Source: Nocardia sp. BSTN01 (GTDB taxonomy: Bacteria; Actinomycetota; Actinomycetes; Mycobacteriales; Mycobacteriaceae). From it: a stretch of DNA of 54,481 bases. The first letter of the stretch is position 1. Every line of letters starts with the position of its first letter. The stretch spans positions 1 to 54,481 of the forward strand of contig NZ_JADKYP010000047.1 in assembly GCF_015354405.1 (NCBI RefSeq), given 5' to 3'. The position numbers and the translations under genes are program-made. Shown here piece by piece: positions 47,499 through 54,481 of this stretch. The notes below the pieces were generated by a model. The model did no database searches. It saw only the letters and a list, made by a program, of their open reading frames with translations, and was not told the DNA's origin.

Positions 47499-48233
47499 AT
47501 GACGACCCGGACCGAGTACACCATCGACGAGCTCGCGCGTGAGGCGGGGACCACCGTGCGCAGCCTGCGGGTGTACCACGAGCGCGGTGTGCTGCCGCCG
47601 CCGCAGGTCAAGGGCCGTACCGGCTTCTACAGCGCCGAACACCTCAACCGGGTGCGGACGATCAGCCGGTTGCTCGACCGTGGCATCAAGCTCAACGGCA
47701 TCAAGGAACTGCTCAACGCCTGGGATCGTGGTGACGATCTCGGCGACATCCTCGGCGTCGCGGAGCCCGATGTGTCGTCGGGCGCCGAATCGCCGGCCGG
47801 TGCGACGATCGCCGCGACCGATCTGGCGCAGCGGCTGCACGAGGTGCCCAATGGGCTGGCCCGGGTAGTCGCGCTCGGCCTCTACGAACCGGTCGACGCC
47901 AGCACTTACCGCGCCGCCGATCCGATGCTGCTGCAGGCCGCCGACCGGCTGGCCGCCGCGGGCGTGCCGGAGCCGGAGATCATCGCCGAATTGGAGCGGC
48001 TCGCGACCGAATGCGACCGGATCGCGCGTCGCTTCGCGGACCTGTTCCAGCGCACGGTGTGGACCGGCTTCCAGGATTCCGCGGGCACACCCGCGGACGT
48101 GGCCGGGCTGGCCGCGGGTTCGGAGGTGATCCGGACCGTCCCGGCGCAGGCGGGCGCCGAACTGATCGGCCGTTTCGTGGCCCGATATCTCGATCAGGAC
48201 AGCGCGCTGAACGAAGCGCTCGCCGACTCCTGA
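47499..48233 (+). CDS. MerR-family transcriptional regulator
   Basis: 244 residues. The N-terminal winged-helix domain reads YTIDELAREAGTTVRSLRVY, then HERGVLPPPQVKGRTGFYSA, HLNRVRTISRLLDRGIKLNG and IKELLNAW. The C-terminal effector region (about 85-244) is helical and carries no cysteine pair or other metal-binding pattern, so an organic ligand or protein input is more likely than a metal. Divergent from the DUF1707 gene, which may be its target. MerR proteins usually twist an overlong promoter spacer; no clear operator was found in the 117-base gap. Confidence 0.88.
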   Translation: MTTRTEYTIDELAREAGTTVRSLRVYHERGVLPPPQVKGRTGFYSAEHLNRVRTISRLLDRGIKLNGIKELLNAWDRGDDLGDILGVAEPDVSSGAESPAGATIAATDLAQRLHEVPNGLARVVALGLYEPVDASTYRAADPMLLQAADRLAAAGVPEPEIIAELERLATECDRIARRFADLFQRTVWTGFQDSAGTPADVAGLAAGSEVIRTVPAQAGAELIGRFVARYLDQDSALNEALADS

Positions 48234-48256
48234 GCGTTCTTCGCGACAATCTCTTC

Positions 48257-48272
48257 CCCCCAACACTGGGAA
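48257..48272. promoter_or_regulatory. inverted repeat CCCCC-N6-GGGAA, site 7
   Basis: Right arm GGGAA and core CCCAACACTGGG are conserved; the left arm has two mismatches to TTCCC. 104 bases before the ATG at 48376 and only 12 bases before the CCGTT-N4-RACGG site, so both repeat families meet here. Confidence 0.45.
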
Positions 48273-48284
48273 GATTTCGCGGTA

Positions 48285-48312
48285 TAACGTGCCGTTGTCT
48301 AACGGTACATTA
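48285..48312. promoter_or_regulatory. inverted repeat CCGTT-N4-RACGG upstream of a secreted-protein gene
   Basis: Left arm TAACGTGCCGTT is identical to the glutamate dehydrogenase site. The spacer is GTCT and the right arm AACGGTACATTA has two mismatches to a perfect repeat. 64-91 bases before the ATG at 48376. Confidence 0.65.
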
Positions 48313-48375
48313 TCGGTGTGGCCGATACTTCTGACCGTCAGCGTCGGGAGTGCATGATTGAACGGAGACACACCG

Positions 48376-48885
48376 ATGACCGCAGCCACCTTTGCCCGCA
48401 CCACCCGAGCCCTGCTGCTGGCCGCGACCGTCGCCGGTGCCGCGGTCGTGGGCCTGTCCGCCGGTCCGGCCGCGGCGCAGGCGCCCGGACCGTACTGTCT
48501 GTGGGCCGGCGCCGCCTTCGCCCCCGGGGCCCAGGTGCATGCCGGCGGCTGGGCATTCAGTTGCCGCAGCGACCTTTTCGGCGCCGCCCGGTGGAACGCG
48601 GACGGTCAGTCCCGTCGCGCCGACACCGTGGCCAATCCGGGCGCGCTCGGTAACCCGGCCGGTCGCTTCAGTCCCGGCGCGCGTCAGCCGGGCACCTCCT
48701 ACAACGACTACTGCGTGGGCAACCAGCTGATCGAGGGAACCGAGGATGTCTACGAGGCGGTTCCGGCCTCGGGCGGTCTCTACTGGCGCGCGGCCGGGCC
48801 GATCTCCCAGTGGCGTTTCGAGGACGAAGGCCCGGCGCCGACCTGGCGCTCGTCGAGCCTGTGCCGCGACGGCGAACTGCTCTGA
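48376..48885 (+). CDS. secreted protein of unknown function
   Basis: 169 residues with a clear Sec signal peptide (ARTTRALLLAATVAGAAVVG, then LSAGPAAAQA, cleavage probably after AAAQA). The mature part is about 135 residues with five or more cysteines likely in disulfides (YCLWAGAAFA, AFSCRSDLF, NDYCVGNQL, SSSLCRDGELL) and several Trp/Tyr residues, suggesting a small compact extracellular fold. No known family recognised. ATG 48376 follows GGAG; a TTG at 48358 is in frame but weak. The region upstream carries both inverted-repeat types found in this window. Confidence 0.8.
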   Translation: MTAATFARTTRALLLAATVAGAAVVGLSAGPAAAQAPGPYCLWAGAAFAPGAQVHAGGWAFSCRSDLFGAARWNADGQSRRADTVANPGALGNPAGRFSPGARQPGTSYNDYCVGNQLIEGTEDVYEAVPASGGLYWRAAGPISQWRFEDEGPAPTWRSSSLCRDGELL

Positions 48886-48910
48886 TCCGCACCTCGAGGT
48901 ATCGGGCGTG

Positions 48911-48926
48911 ACCTACTTAAGTAGGT
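48911..48926. promoter_or_regulatory. perfect palindrome ACCTACTTAAGTAGGT
   Basis: 16-base perfect palindrome in the 122-base gap between the secreted-protein gene and the reductase gene, 82 bases before the ATG at 49008. Flanking GGGC and GCCC extend the symmetry loosely. Typical of a dimeric repressor site. Confidence 0.55.
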
Positions 48927-49007
48927 GCGCCCGAACATTACCGATGCGCGCCGCCCCCACCCGGGGGAACAATCACACGTCGGCAGGTAACGGCAGATGG
49001 GTGAGCG

Positions 49008-49592
49008 ATGGCAGGCGTGACACTGTGGATGCAGATGTCGCTCGACGGATACGCGGAGGGGCCCGACCAGGAAATTCACTGGCCGGTGGTGGACGAAGAG
49101 CTGTGTGAGTCCTTCCTGGACGAACTACGGGCGGCCGAGGTTTTCGTGTACGGCCGCAAGACATTCGAGATCATGGCCGCGTTCTGGCCCTATGCCGATG
49201 CCGACCCGGCCATCTCGCCGTTCTACGTCGAATTCGCGCGCTGCTGGAAACGCACCCCGAAACTGGTGTTCTCCCACACACTGCGCGATCCGGGCTGGAA
49301 CACCCGGGTGATCGGCGCCGATCCGATCGCCGAGATCGGCGCGCTGCGCGCGGCTTCCACCGGGCCCGTCGTGGTCTTCGGCGGCGCCCAGACCGCCTCG
49401 TACTTTCTGGAACACGATCTCGTCGACGAATACCGGCTGTTCGTACATCCGCTGCTGCTCGGCGGGGGCGTGCCGCTGTTCCCGAAACCGCTGGACACGG
49501 CGGGGTTGCAGCTGGTGGACATCATGACCTTCGACAGTGCGGTCGTGCAGATGCATTATCAGCAGGCCACGCCGGTCGCGCGAATGGGGTAG
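49008..49592 (+). CDS. dihydrofolate reductase/RibD C-terminal domain family protein
   Basis: 194 residues. The fold markers are the N-terminal strand LWMQMSLDGYAEGPDQEIHW, FVYGRKTFEIM (equivalent to the GRxT NADPH-binding segment), LVFSHTL, VVVFGGAQTASYFLEHDLVD and a final EYRLFVHPLLLGGGVPLF. The family comprises stand-alone NADPH-dependent reductases related to RibD and DHFR; the substrate is usually unknown. Single-gene unit with a 16-base palindrome upstream, so probably under control of a dedicated regulator not encoded here. Confidence 0.87.
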   Translation: MAGVTLWMQMSLDGYAEGPDQEIHWPVVDEELCESFLDELRAAEVFVYGRKTFEIMAAFWPYADADPAISPFYVEFARCWKRTPKLVFSHTLRDPGWNTRVIGADPIAEIGALRAASTGPVVVFGGAQTASYFLEHDLVDEYRLFVHPLLLGGGVPLFPKPLDTAGLQLVDIMTFDSAVVQMHYQQATPVARMG

Positions 49593-49656
49593 TCGCAGAT
49601 CGCGGTATCGAATCCGGACACGCGACGGGGGCATCGTGGGCTAACTTGTTCCTACT

Positions 49657-51030
49657 ATGTCCCAGCGTTCGCGTATCGGTGTACTGCCCGCCACCAGCAG
49701 TGAGTTCGTGGGCAGGTCCGCGCAGCGGGAGCGGATAACGGCGCTGATCGCCCGTGGCGCGCGGCTGATCACCCTGACCGGTCCCGGCGGCATCGGCAAG
49801 ACCAGGCTGGCCATCGAAACGCTGCGCCGCGATGTCGAACTACCCACGCGCTGGCTGGCGCTGGCGGAACTGGATGCCGAGACGGCGATCGCCGAACTCC
49901 GCGCTCTCGCGCCCCGGCCGGACGGCGCCCCGCACATCCTGGTCCTCGACAGCTGCGATCGCCTCGTGACCGCCCTCGCGACCGAGCTCGCGGACCTGCT
50001 CGAGGCCGACCCGGCACTGACCGTCGTGGCCACCAGTCGCGAGCCGATCGGCTGGATCGACGAACAACTCGTTCCGGTGCCGTCGCTGGATCCCGCACAG
50101 GCATTGCGGCTGTTGCACATTCGCATGGAGCTCACCGGCCGCACCGCCGACGGCGACGACGACGATATTCTCCGCCGGATCTGTGCCCATATGAGCCACA
50201 ATCCGTTCGGTCTGCGGCTCGCCGCGATCAGATTGCGGCACAATCCACCCACCATCGTCTTGCACGAGGTGAGCGGCGATGCCTACGACCGCCGTCTGCA
50301 GTGGTCCGACAGTGCGCGGGTGGGGGTCGAAGCGCGACACCGCGATATCGGCGCCAACATCGCGTGGTCCACGAGTCGTTGTACGCCGACGGAATCTCTG
50401 CTGCTGCAACGCCTCTCGGTATTTCCGGGCGGTTCCGCGGGCGGCGGAGCCGATCGGGAGACGATCGTGGCGATCTGTGCCGACGACGCATTGCCGGCGG
50501 CGTCGATCGAATCGGCACTGGATCGACTGGTGGAACGTTCGCTGGTGATCGTGCGGCTGACGGCCACCTCGGCGCGGTGGTACCTCACCGAATGTGTCCG
50601 CCTCGTCGCGCGCGCCGAGCTGCATCGGCGTGATCCGCTCGAGGCCAATCGGCTCGCCGCCCGGCATCTGCAGCTGCGCCGGCTCGAGGTGCGCCGCGCC
50701 GAGGGGTCGGCGCTGCCGCAGCAGCCGTGTGTCGCCACCACACAGCCGCCGGTCCCCGCGGTGACGGCGCCGCGACCCGAGTCGGATCGCTGGGAGAGCC
50801 TGTCGCGGGCGGAACGTGAGGTCGCGGTGCTGGCGGCCGCGGGCTGGCCCAACAGTGCCATCGCCGTGCGCCGCCACAGTTCGGTGCGCACGGTCGATGC
50901 GCAGGTGGCGATGGTCCGGCAGAAGTTGCAGATCACCTCCCGCGGGCAGATCGCCCGGCATCTGCCCGCCGAGGCTCGGGAGCGGATGCGATCCGAGGCC
51001 CGGGCCCGGCGCGAGACGGCCCGGTCGTGA
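49657..51030 (+). CDS. NB-ARC-like ATPase regulator with C-terminal LuxR HTH, short form
   Basis: 457 residues. The P-loop is at G42-PGGIGKT, with Walker B-like ILVLDSCD, the VVATSREPIGW sensor, a winged-helix region and a LuxR-type HTH at about 382-440 (LSRAEREVAVLAAAGWPNSA; SSVRTVDAQVAMVRQKLQ). It resembles the following 831-residue protein but lacks most of the helical repeat region between the winged domain and the HTH, and its ATPase region is more divergent (several deletions). Likely a signal-dependent activator. The stop overlaps the GTG of the next gene (GTGA), so the two paralogues are co-translated and may work together. Confidence 0.85.
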   Translation: MSQRSRIGVLPATSSEFVGRSAQRERITALIARGARLITLTGPGGIGKTRLAIETLRRDVELPTRWLALAELDAETAIAELRALAPRPDGAPHILVLDSCDRLVTALATELADLLEADPALTVVATSREPIGWIDEQLVPVPSLDPAQALRLLHIRMELTGRTADGDDDDILRRICAHMSHNPFGLRLAAIRLRHNPPTIVLHEVSGDAYDRRLQWSDSARVGVEARHRDIGANIAWSTSRCTPTESLLLQRLSVFPGGSAGGGADRETIVAICADDALPAASIESALDRLVERSLVIVRLTATSARWYLTECVRLVARAELHRRDPLEANRLAARHLQLRRLEVRRAEGSALPQQPCVATTQPPVPAVTAPRPESDRWESLSRAEREVAVLAAAGWPNSAIAVRRHSSVRTVDAQVAMVRQKLQITSRGQIARHLPAEARERMRSEARARRETARS

Positions 51031-53522
51031 CCACACCGTGGATATCCCAATTCGTCGGCCGCACCACGGAACTGCGCAGCATCGCCGAACTGCTCGACCC
51101 CGGCGGGCCCCGGTTGATCACCTTGCTCGGGCCGGGTGGCATCGGTAAGACGACGCTGGCCACCGAGGCGCTGCGCCGAGCCCAGCGGCCCGGTCGCGAT
51201 CAGGTGCTGTGGGTGCGGCTGGCGCGGCTGGAAACCGGCACCGGCATCGAGGCGGTCGCCGAGGAGATCGTGCGAACCGTAGCACCGACCGATCCCACCG
51301 GCCGCAGCGCCGAGGACTGCCTGCTCGACGCCTTCGCCTCGCTCGGCCCCGCTCGCACCATCCTGGTTCTCGACAACTGTGAACACGTCCTGCACCCGGT
51401 GGCGCGGCTGATCGTCGAATTGCTGAGTGTGAATCCGGATGTCACCGTCGTGGCCACCAGCCGGGAACCGATCGGCTGGACCGACGAGCGGCTGGTGCCG
51501 GTGCCGCCACTGACCAACGACCATGCCTTGGAACTGTTCCGGCGGCGCGCGGAACTGACCGGCCGGCCGATCGGCACCGAGCCCGCCACACTGGAACTGG
51601 CCGCCCGGATCTGCCGGCGCGTGGACAACAATCCGCTGTTCATCCGGCTCGCCGCGGCGCGGCTGCGCTATCGTCCGGTCGCCGAGGTGTTGCGCGATCT
51701 CACCGGCACCGACTCCGACGCCTGGATGCGCTGGTCGTCGGGCGTGCGGGCCGGCGCCGACGAGCGTCATCGCAACGTCGGCGACGTGATCGCCTGGTCC
51801 TACGGGCTGTGCACCGACGCCGAACGCCTGCTGCTGGACCGGATGTCGGTCTTCGCCGCGGGATTCGATCCCGGCGACGAGGAAACCCGCAGCGGCGGAA
51901 TCGAATACAGCGCGGTGGCGCAGGTCTGCGCCGACGAGGCGTTGCCCGAGCCGGTCATCGCCGCCACGCTGGAGCGACTGGTGGAACGGTCGCTGGTGTC
52001 GACCCGCATGACGGCCACTTCGGTGCGCTATTTCCTGCCCGAGAGCGTGCGGGCGTTCGCCCGCGCCCGGCTGCGGGAGCGGCCGGACGGTTCGGCCGCA
52101 CCGTCCGGCGTGCCCGCCCGTCATCGCCGCTACTTCCGGGACAAAGTCGTTGCCGGACAGGCGATGTGGTACGGCCCGGACGAGATGGAGTGGATCGACT
52201 GGGTCCGCGCGGCCTGGAACGACGTGCTGCTCGCGGTGGAGACCAGCCTCGCCGATCCGGGCGAGGCCGTGATCGGACTCGAGATCGCCACCGTGGTCAT
52301 GGCGTTGCGGGTGCCGTTCCTCACCGGCACCAATCGCGCGGTCACCAGGCTCACGGAGCGCGCTCTCGCGGTGATCGGCGACGATCCGGCGCTGTCGTCG
52401 CTGCGGATCTCGGCCAAGGCCCTGATCGGCTGGATCGCGGTGTGGCAGGGCCGGTTCGACTACACCTCCCGGCTCCTCGGCGAATGTGCCGCCGAATGTC
52501 TCACCGATCCGGTGCTGCGCGGGGAATGGCGGGAGCACACCGCCGACGACATCGGTCTGCCCGCCCAGGTCGAATTCACCTGGGGTCTGGAACTGTTTCT
52601 GGTTCGCCTGGACCTGCGTGCGATCGAGGTGTTGTCGCGCGCCCGCCGCAAGTTCGCGGCCGTCGGCGATCGCGGCGGCACCCAGCGCAGCGATCTGTTC
52701 ACCGTGCTCGCGGCCGCCAGCCTGGCGAGCCCGGAGGTCGCCGGGCGGGTGGTGCGCCGCCATCTGCACGATGCGGCGAAGACGGATGCGCCGTGGGCGG
52801 TGTCCTGGGCCGAGTTCGCGGAACTGGTCGCCACCATCCGCCACGGCGATGCCGCGGATGCCGTGCGCCGGGGCCGGGCGGCGGTTGCCGCGCATCTCGA
52901 TCGCGGGGATACCTGGACCGCGGGCTGGATCATCCACTTCTGCACCGTCGCGCTGGCCACGATCCTGTCGCGGCGGATCGAATCCGGCGCGCGCCCGGGC
53001 GAACTCGCCGCCGCCGCGCGGGAGATCGCCTACCTGCAGGGCGGTACCGCCGCATTGCATCGTTCGATGGGGATCGCCTCGGACCGGGTGCCGCTGGTGA
53101 TGGAGGGATCGCTGGCCGCGCGTACGGCCGCGACCGCGGTGCTGGGCGCCCAGCGCTACGCCGCCGCGGTGCGTCGCGGTGGGCGGATGCGGCCGCAGGA
53201 GAACGAGCTGCAGCGGTATTTCCTCGGACGGCTGGAGATCGTCGAGGACCTCGACGCCGACCCGGATGATGCAGGGTGGCAAGAACTTTCACCCGCCGAA
53301 CGCGAGATCGCGATTCTGGTGGCCGCCGGGTGGACCAACAGTGCGGTCGCCGTGCGCCGCGGGACGTCGGTCCGCACGGTCGACGCCCAGGTCGCGACCA
53401 TTCGCCGGAAACTCGCGGCCGCGGACCGCTCGGCGATCATCCACCGCATTCCGGGTGGATTGCGCGATCGCGTGCGTGCCGAATCACGGCAGCCACCGGG
53501 ACGCCTGCGCCGAACCCTCTGA
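51027..53522 (+). CDS. NB-ARC-like ATPase regulator with C-terminal LuxR HTH, long form
   Basis: 831 residues. Domains are P-loop G35-PGGIGKT, TILVLDNCEHVL Walker B, the VVATSREPIGWTDERLVPVP sensor, a winged-helix segment with RMSVFAAGFDP, an extended helical repeat region at about 370-735, and a LuxR HTH at about 752-815 (LSPAEREIAILVAAGWTNSA; TSVRTVDAQVATIRRKLA). This layout is the common actinobacterial LAL/AfsR-like regulator. The target is unknown. The first paralogue and this one share the same HTH style, so they could recognise related DNA sites. Only 12 bases separate it from the end of the convergent aminotransferase gene. Confidence 0.88.
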   Translation: MTTPWISQFVGRTTELRSIAELLDPGGPRLITLLGPGGIGKTTLATEALRRAQRPGRDQVLWVRLARLETGTGIEAVAEEIVRTVAPTDPTGRSAEDCLLDAFASLGPARTILVLDNCEHVLHPVARLIVELLSVNPDVTVVATSREPIGWTDERLVPVPPLTNDHALELFRRRAELTGRPIGTEPATLELAARICRRVDNNPLFIRLAAARLRYRPVAEVLRDLTGTDSDAWMRWSSGVRAGADERHRNVGDVIAWSYGLCTDAERLLLDRMSVFAAGFDPGDEETRSGGIEYSAVAQVCADEALPEPVIAATLERLVERSLVSTRMTATSVRYFLPESVRAFARARLRERPDGSAAPSGVPARHRRYFRDKVVAGQAMWYGPDEMEWIDWVRAAWNDVLLAVETSLADPGEAVIGLEIATVVMALRVPFLTGTNRAVTRLTERALAVIGDDPALSSLRISAKALIGWIAVWQGRFDYTSRLLGECAAECLTDPVLRGEWREHTADDIGLPAQVEFTWGLELFLVRLDLRAIEVLSRARRKFAAVGDRGGTQRSDLFTVLAAASLASPEVAGRVVRRHLHDAAKTDAPWAVSWAEFAELVATIRHGDAADAVRRGRAAVAAHLDRGDTWTAGWIIHFCTVALATILSRRIESGARPGELAAAAREIAYLQGGTAALHRSMGIASDRVPLVMEGSLAARTAATAVLGAQRYAAAVRRGGRMRPQENELQRYFLGRLEIVEDLDADPDDAGWQELSPAEREIAILVAAGWTNSAVAVRRGTSVRTVDAQVATIRRKLAAADRSAIIHRIPGGLRDRVRAESRQPPGRLRRTL

Positions 53523-53534
53523 GACCTCAGCCGA

Positions 53535-54481
53535 TCACCTTCGACTGTCGCCCAAGGCTTTCAGGGCGCGGTCGACATCGTCGGAGTCGTTGTGGACGTG
53601 GAACGACACCCGCAGCGCACCGGCTCGCGCCGTGGTCACCACCGCGGCCTCGGCGAGGGCGTCCGCGGCGGCCGCGGCGCCCGGAATCGACACGATCGGC
53701 GCTCGTCCGGGAACGGGTGTGAAGCCGAGGTCGGCCGAGCCGGCGCGGAAACGGTCGGCCAGTGCCAGATCGTGGGCCTGAATCGCCGGAACGGTCAACT
53801 CCTCCAGCAGTTCCGCGCCGGCCAGTGCACCCACCACGCCGAGCCAATCCGGCGTGGCGTCGAAGCGCCGCGCGGTATCGGCAAGCCGTTGCGGGGCATA
53901 CATTTCCGCCCAGCGGTCGGCGGCCGCATACCAGCCCGGCGCATGCGGGCGCACCCGGTCGGCGATCTCCGGCCGGATCGCCAGCAGTCCGACACTGCGG
54001 GCGCCGAGCAGCCATTTGAAACTCGCGCACACCCAGATGTCGGCGTCGGCGAACCGCAGCGGCAACCAGCCCGCGGCCTGCGAGACGTCGAACAGCAGCA
54101 GCGCGTCGTGCGCCGTGGTCGCCGCGCGCAACCGCGCCGCGTCGACCGTCCGGCCGTCCGCGGACTGGACGAGACTGCACGCCACCAGTGCGGTATCCGG
54201 CCGTACCTCGTCGGCGAGTCGCTCCAGTTCCACCGTGCGCACCCGCAGATCCCCGCGGTAGCGGAACGGATTGGGCACGGACGCGAAATCGCCTGCGGCG
54301 ACCAGTACTTCGGAGCCGGGGGCCAGTGCCGCCGCGGCCGGTCCGATGAGAGCGGCGGCCGAATTGCCGATCGCCACATCGGCTGCCGTCGCGCCGTCGA
54401 GGAGGCGGGCGTAGGCGGCGCGCAGCCGATCCACCCGATCGTCGTAGCGCGAGGGTGCGCGGTGTCCGCTCGCCCACCCGT
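53535..54481 (-). CDS. class V aminotransferase (cysteine-desulfurase-like), 5' end outside the window
   Basis: About 315 residues of a PLP enzyme, open to the right edge and lacking its N-terminus. Visible motifs are ADVAIGNSAAALIGPAAAAL near the start, LLLFDVSQAAGWLPL (PLP-contacting Asp) and CASFKWLLGARSVGLLAI with the Schiff-base lysine in FKW. The C-terminal domain contains LRVSFHVHNDSDDVDRALKA. Related enzymes include kynureninase/cysteine desulfurase-like aminotransferases; the substrate cannot be told. A GTG at 54434 could be read as a start, but the frame with good codon usage continues upstream (SGHRAPSRYDDRVDRLRAAY), so the gene is partial. Confidence 0.87.
   Translation of the reverse strand, partial: GWASGHRAPSRYDDRVDRLRAAYARLLDGATAADVAIGNSAAALIGPAAAALAPGSEVLVAAGDFASVPNPFRYRGDLRVRTVELERLADEVRPDTALVACSLVQSADGRTVDAARLRAATTAHDALLLFDVSQAAGWLPLRFADADIWVCASFKWLLGARSVGLLAIRPEIADRVRPHAPGWYAAADRWAEMYAPQRLADTARRFDATPDWLGVVGALAGAELLEELTVPAIQAHDLALADRFRAGSADLGFTPVPGRAPIVSIPGAAAAADALAEAAVVTTARAGALRVSFHVHNDSDDVDRALKALGDSRR

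Noticed and set aside
50283-53282. Very long open frame on the minus strand opposite the two LuxR-type regulators
   Set aside because: It is a mirror of strongly biased codons on the plus strand; it has no recognisable domain and two well-supported genes with overlapping stop/start occupy the region.

Overview
The window is GC-rich, densely coding actinobacterial DNA with strong G/C bias at third codon positions. Its content (a complete ESX/type VII secretion locus with EspB-, EspH-, EspK-, EspL- and EspI-like proteins, a PE/PPE pair, PknG and a very large NAD-glutamate dehydrogenase) points to a mycolic-acid-containing actinomycete. Nocardia or a close relative is the best guess, but that is inference from gene content, not from a marker gene.

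Layout. (1) 1-557: a divergent intergenic region with fragmentary minus-strand coding sequence that runs off the left edge. (2) 558-11321: a tightly packed plus-strand operon. It holds two tandem copies of a pair (Gly-rich protein plus long linker-rich protein with a shared, unrecognised C-terminal domain), then EspB-like, EspL-like, an orphan, EspH-like, a small helical protein and an EspK-like protein. (3) 11459-15989: a second EspK-like gene, a minus-strand secreted-type protein that shares its leader and first 20 or so codons with that gene, and a divergent NlpC/P60 peptidase. (4) 16443-34271: the secretion core in the order eccA-eccB-eccC-PE-PPE-esx-esx-espG-espI-eccD-mycP-eccE, ending in a small EspR-like regulator. 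(5) 34349-36141: two membrane proteins, one with a discoidin/NADase-type C-terminal domain and one with a zinc ribbon. (6) 36262-47009: NAD-glutamate dehydrogenase, an SPFH/zinc-ribbon protein (minus), an asparagine-type permease and PknG. (7) 47016-54481: DUF1707 protein (minus), MerR regulator, secreted protein, DHFR-like reductase, two tandem LuxR-type ATPase regulators and a partial class V aminotransferase (minus).

How it fits together. EccB, EccC, EccD and EccE form the inner-membrane secretion machine, MycP is its protease, EccA and EspG act as cytosolic ATPase and PE/PPE chaperone, and the PE, PPE, Esx and EspB/EspK-type proteins are probable substrates or accessory factors. The organisation combines an ESX-3-like core order and fused EccC with an ESX-1-like set of esp accessory genes. 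The downstream block looks like glutamate/nitrogen metabolism: PknG is known to act through GarA, which inhibits NAD-glutamate dehydrogenase, and both genes lie within 11 kb of each other here.

The most interesting unexplained signals are two families of short inverted repeats found repeatedly in intergenic regions. TTCCC-N6-GGGAA lies upstream of the left accessory operon, an espK-like gene, the peptidase divergon, eccA, the PE gene, pknG and a secreted-protein gene. CCGTT-N4-RACGG lies upstream of the glutamate dehydrogenase, the permease, the secreted-protein gene and, further away, eccA. They suggest two regulons that link secretion and nitrogen metabolism. No tRNA, rRNA, CRISPR array or insertion sequence was seen.
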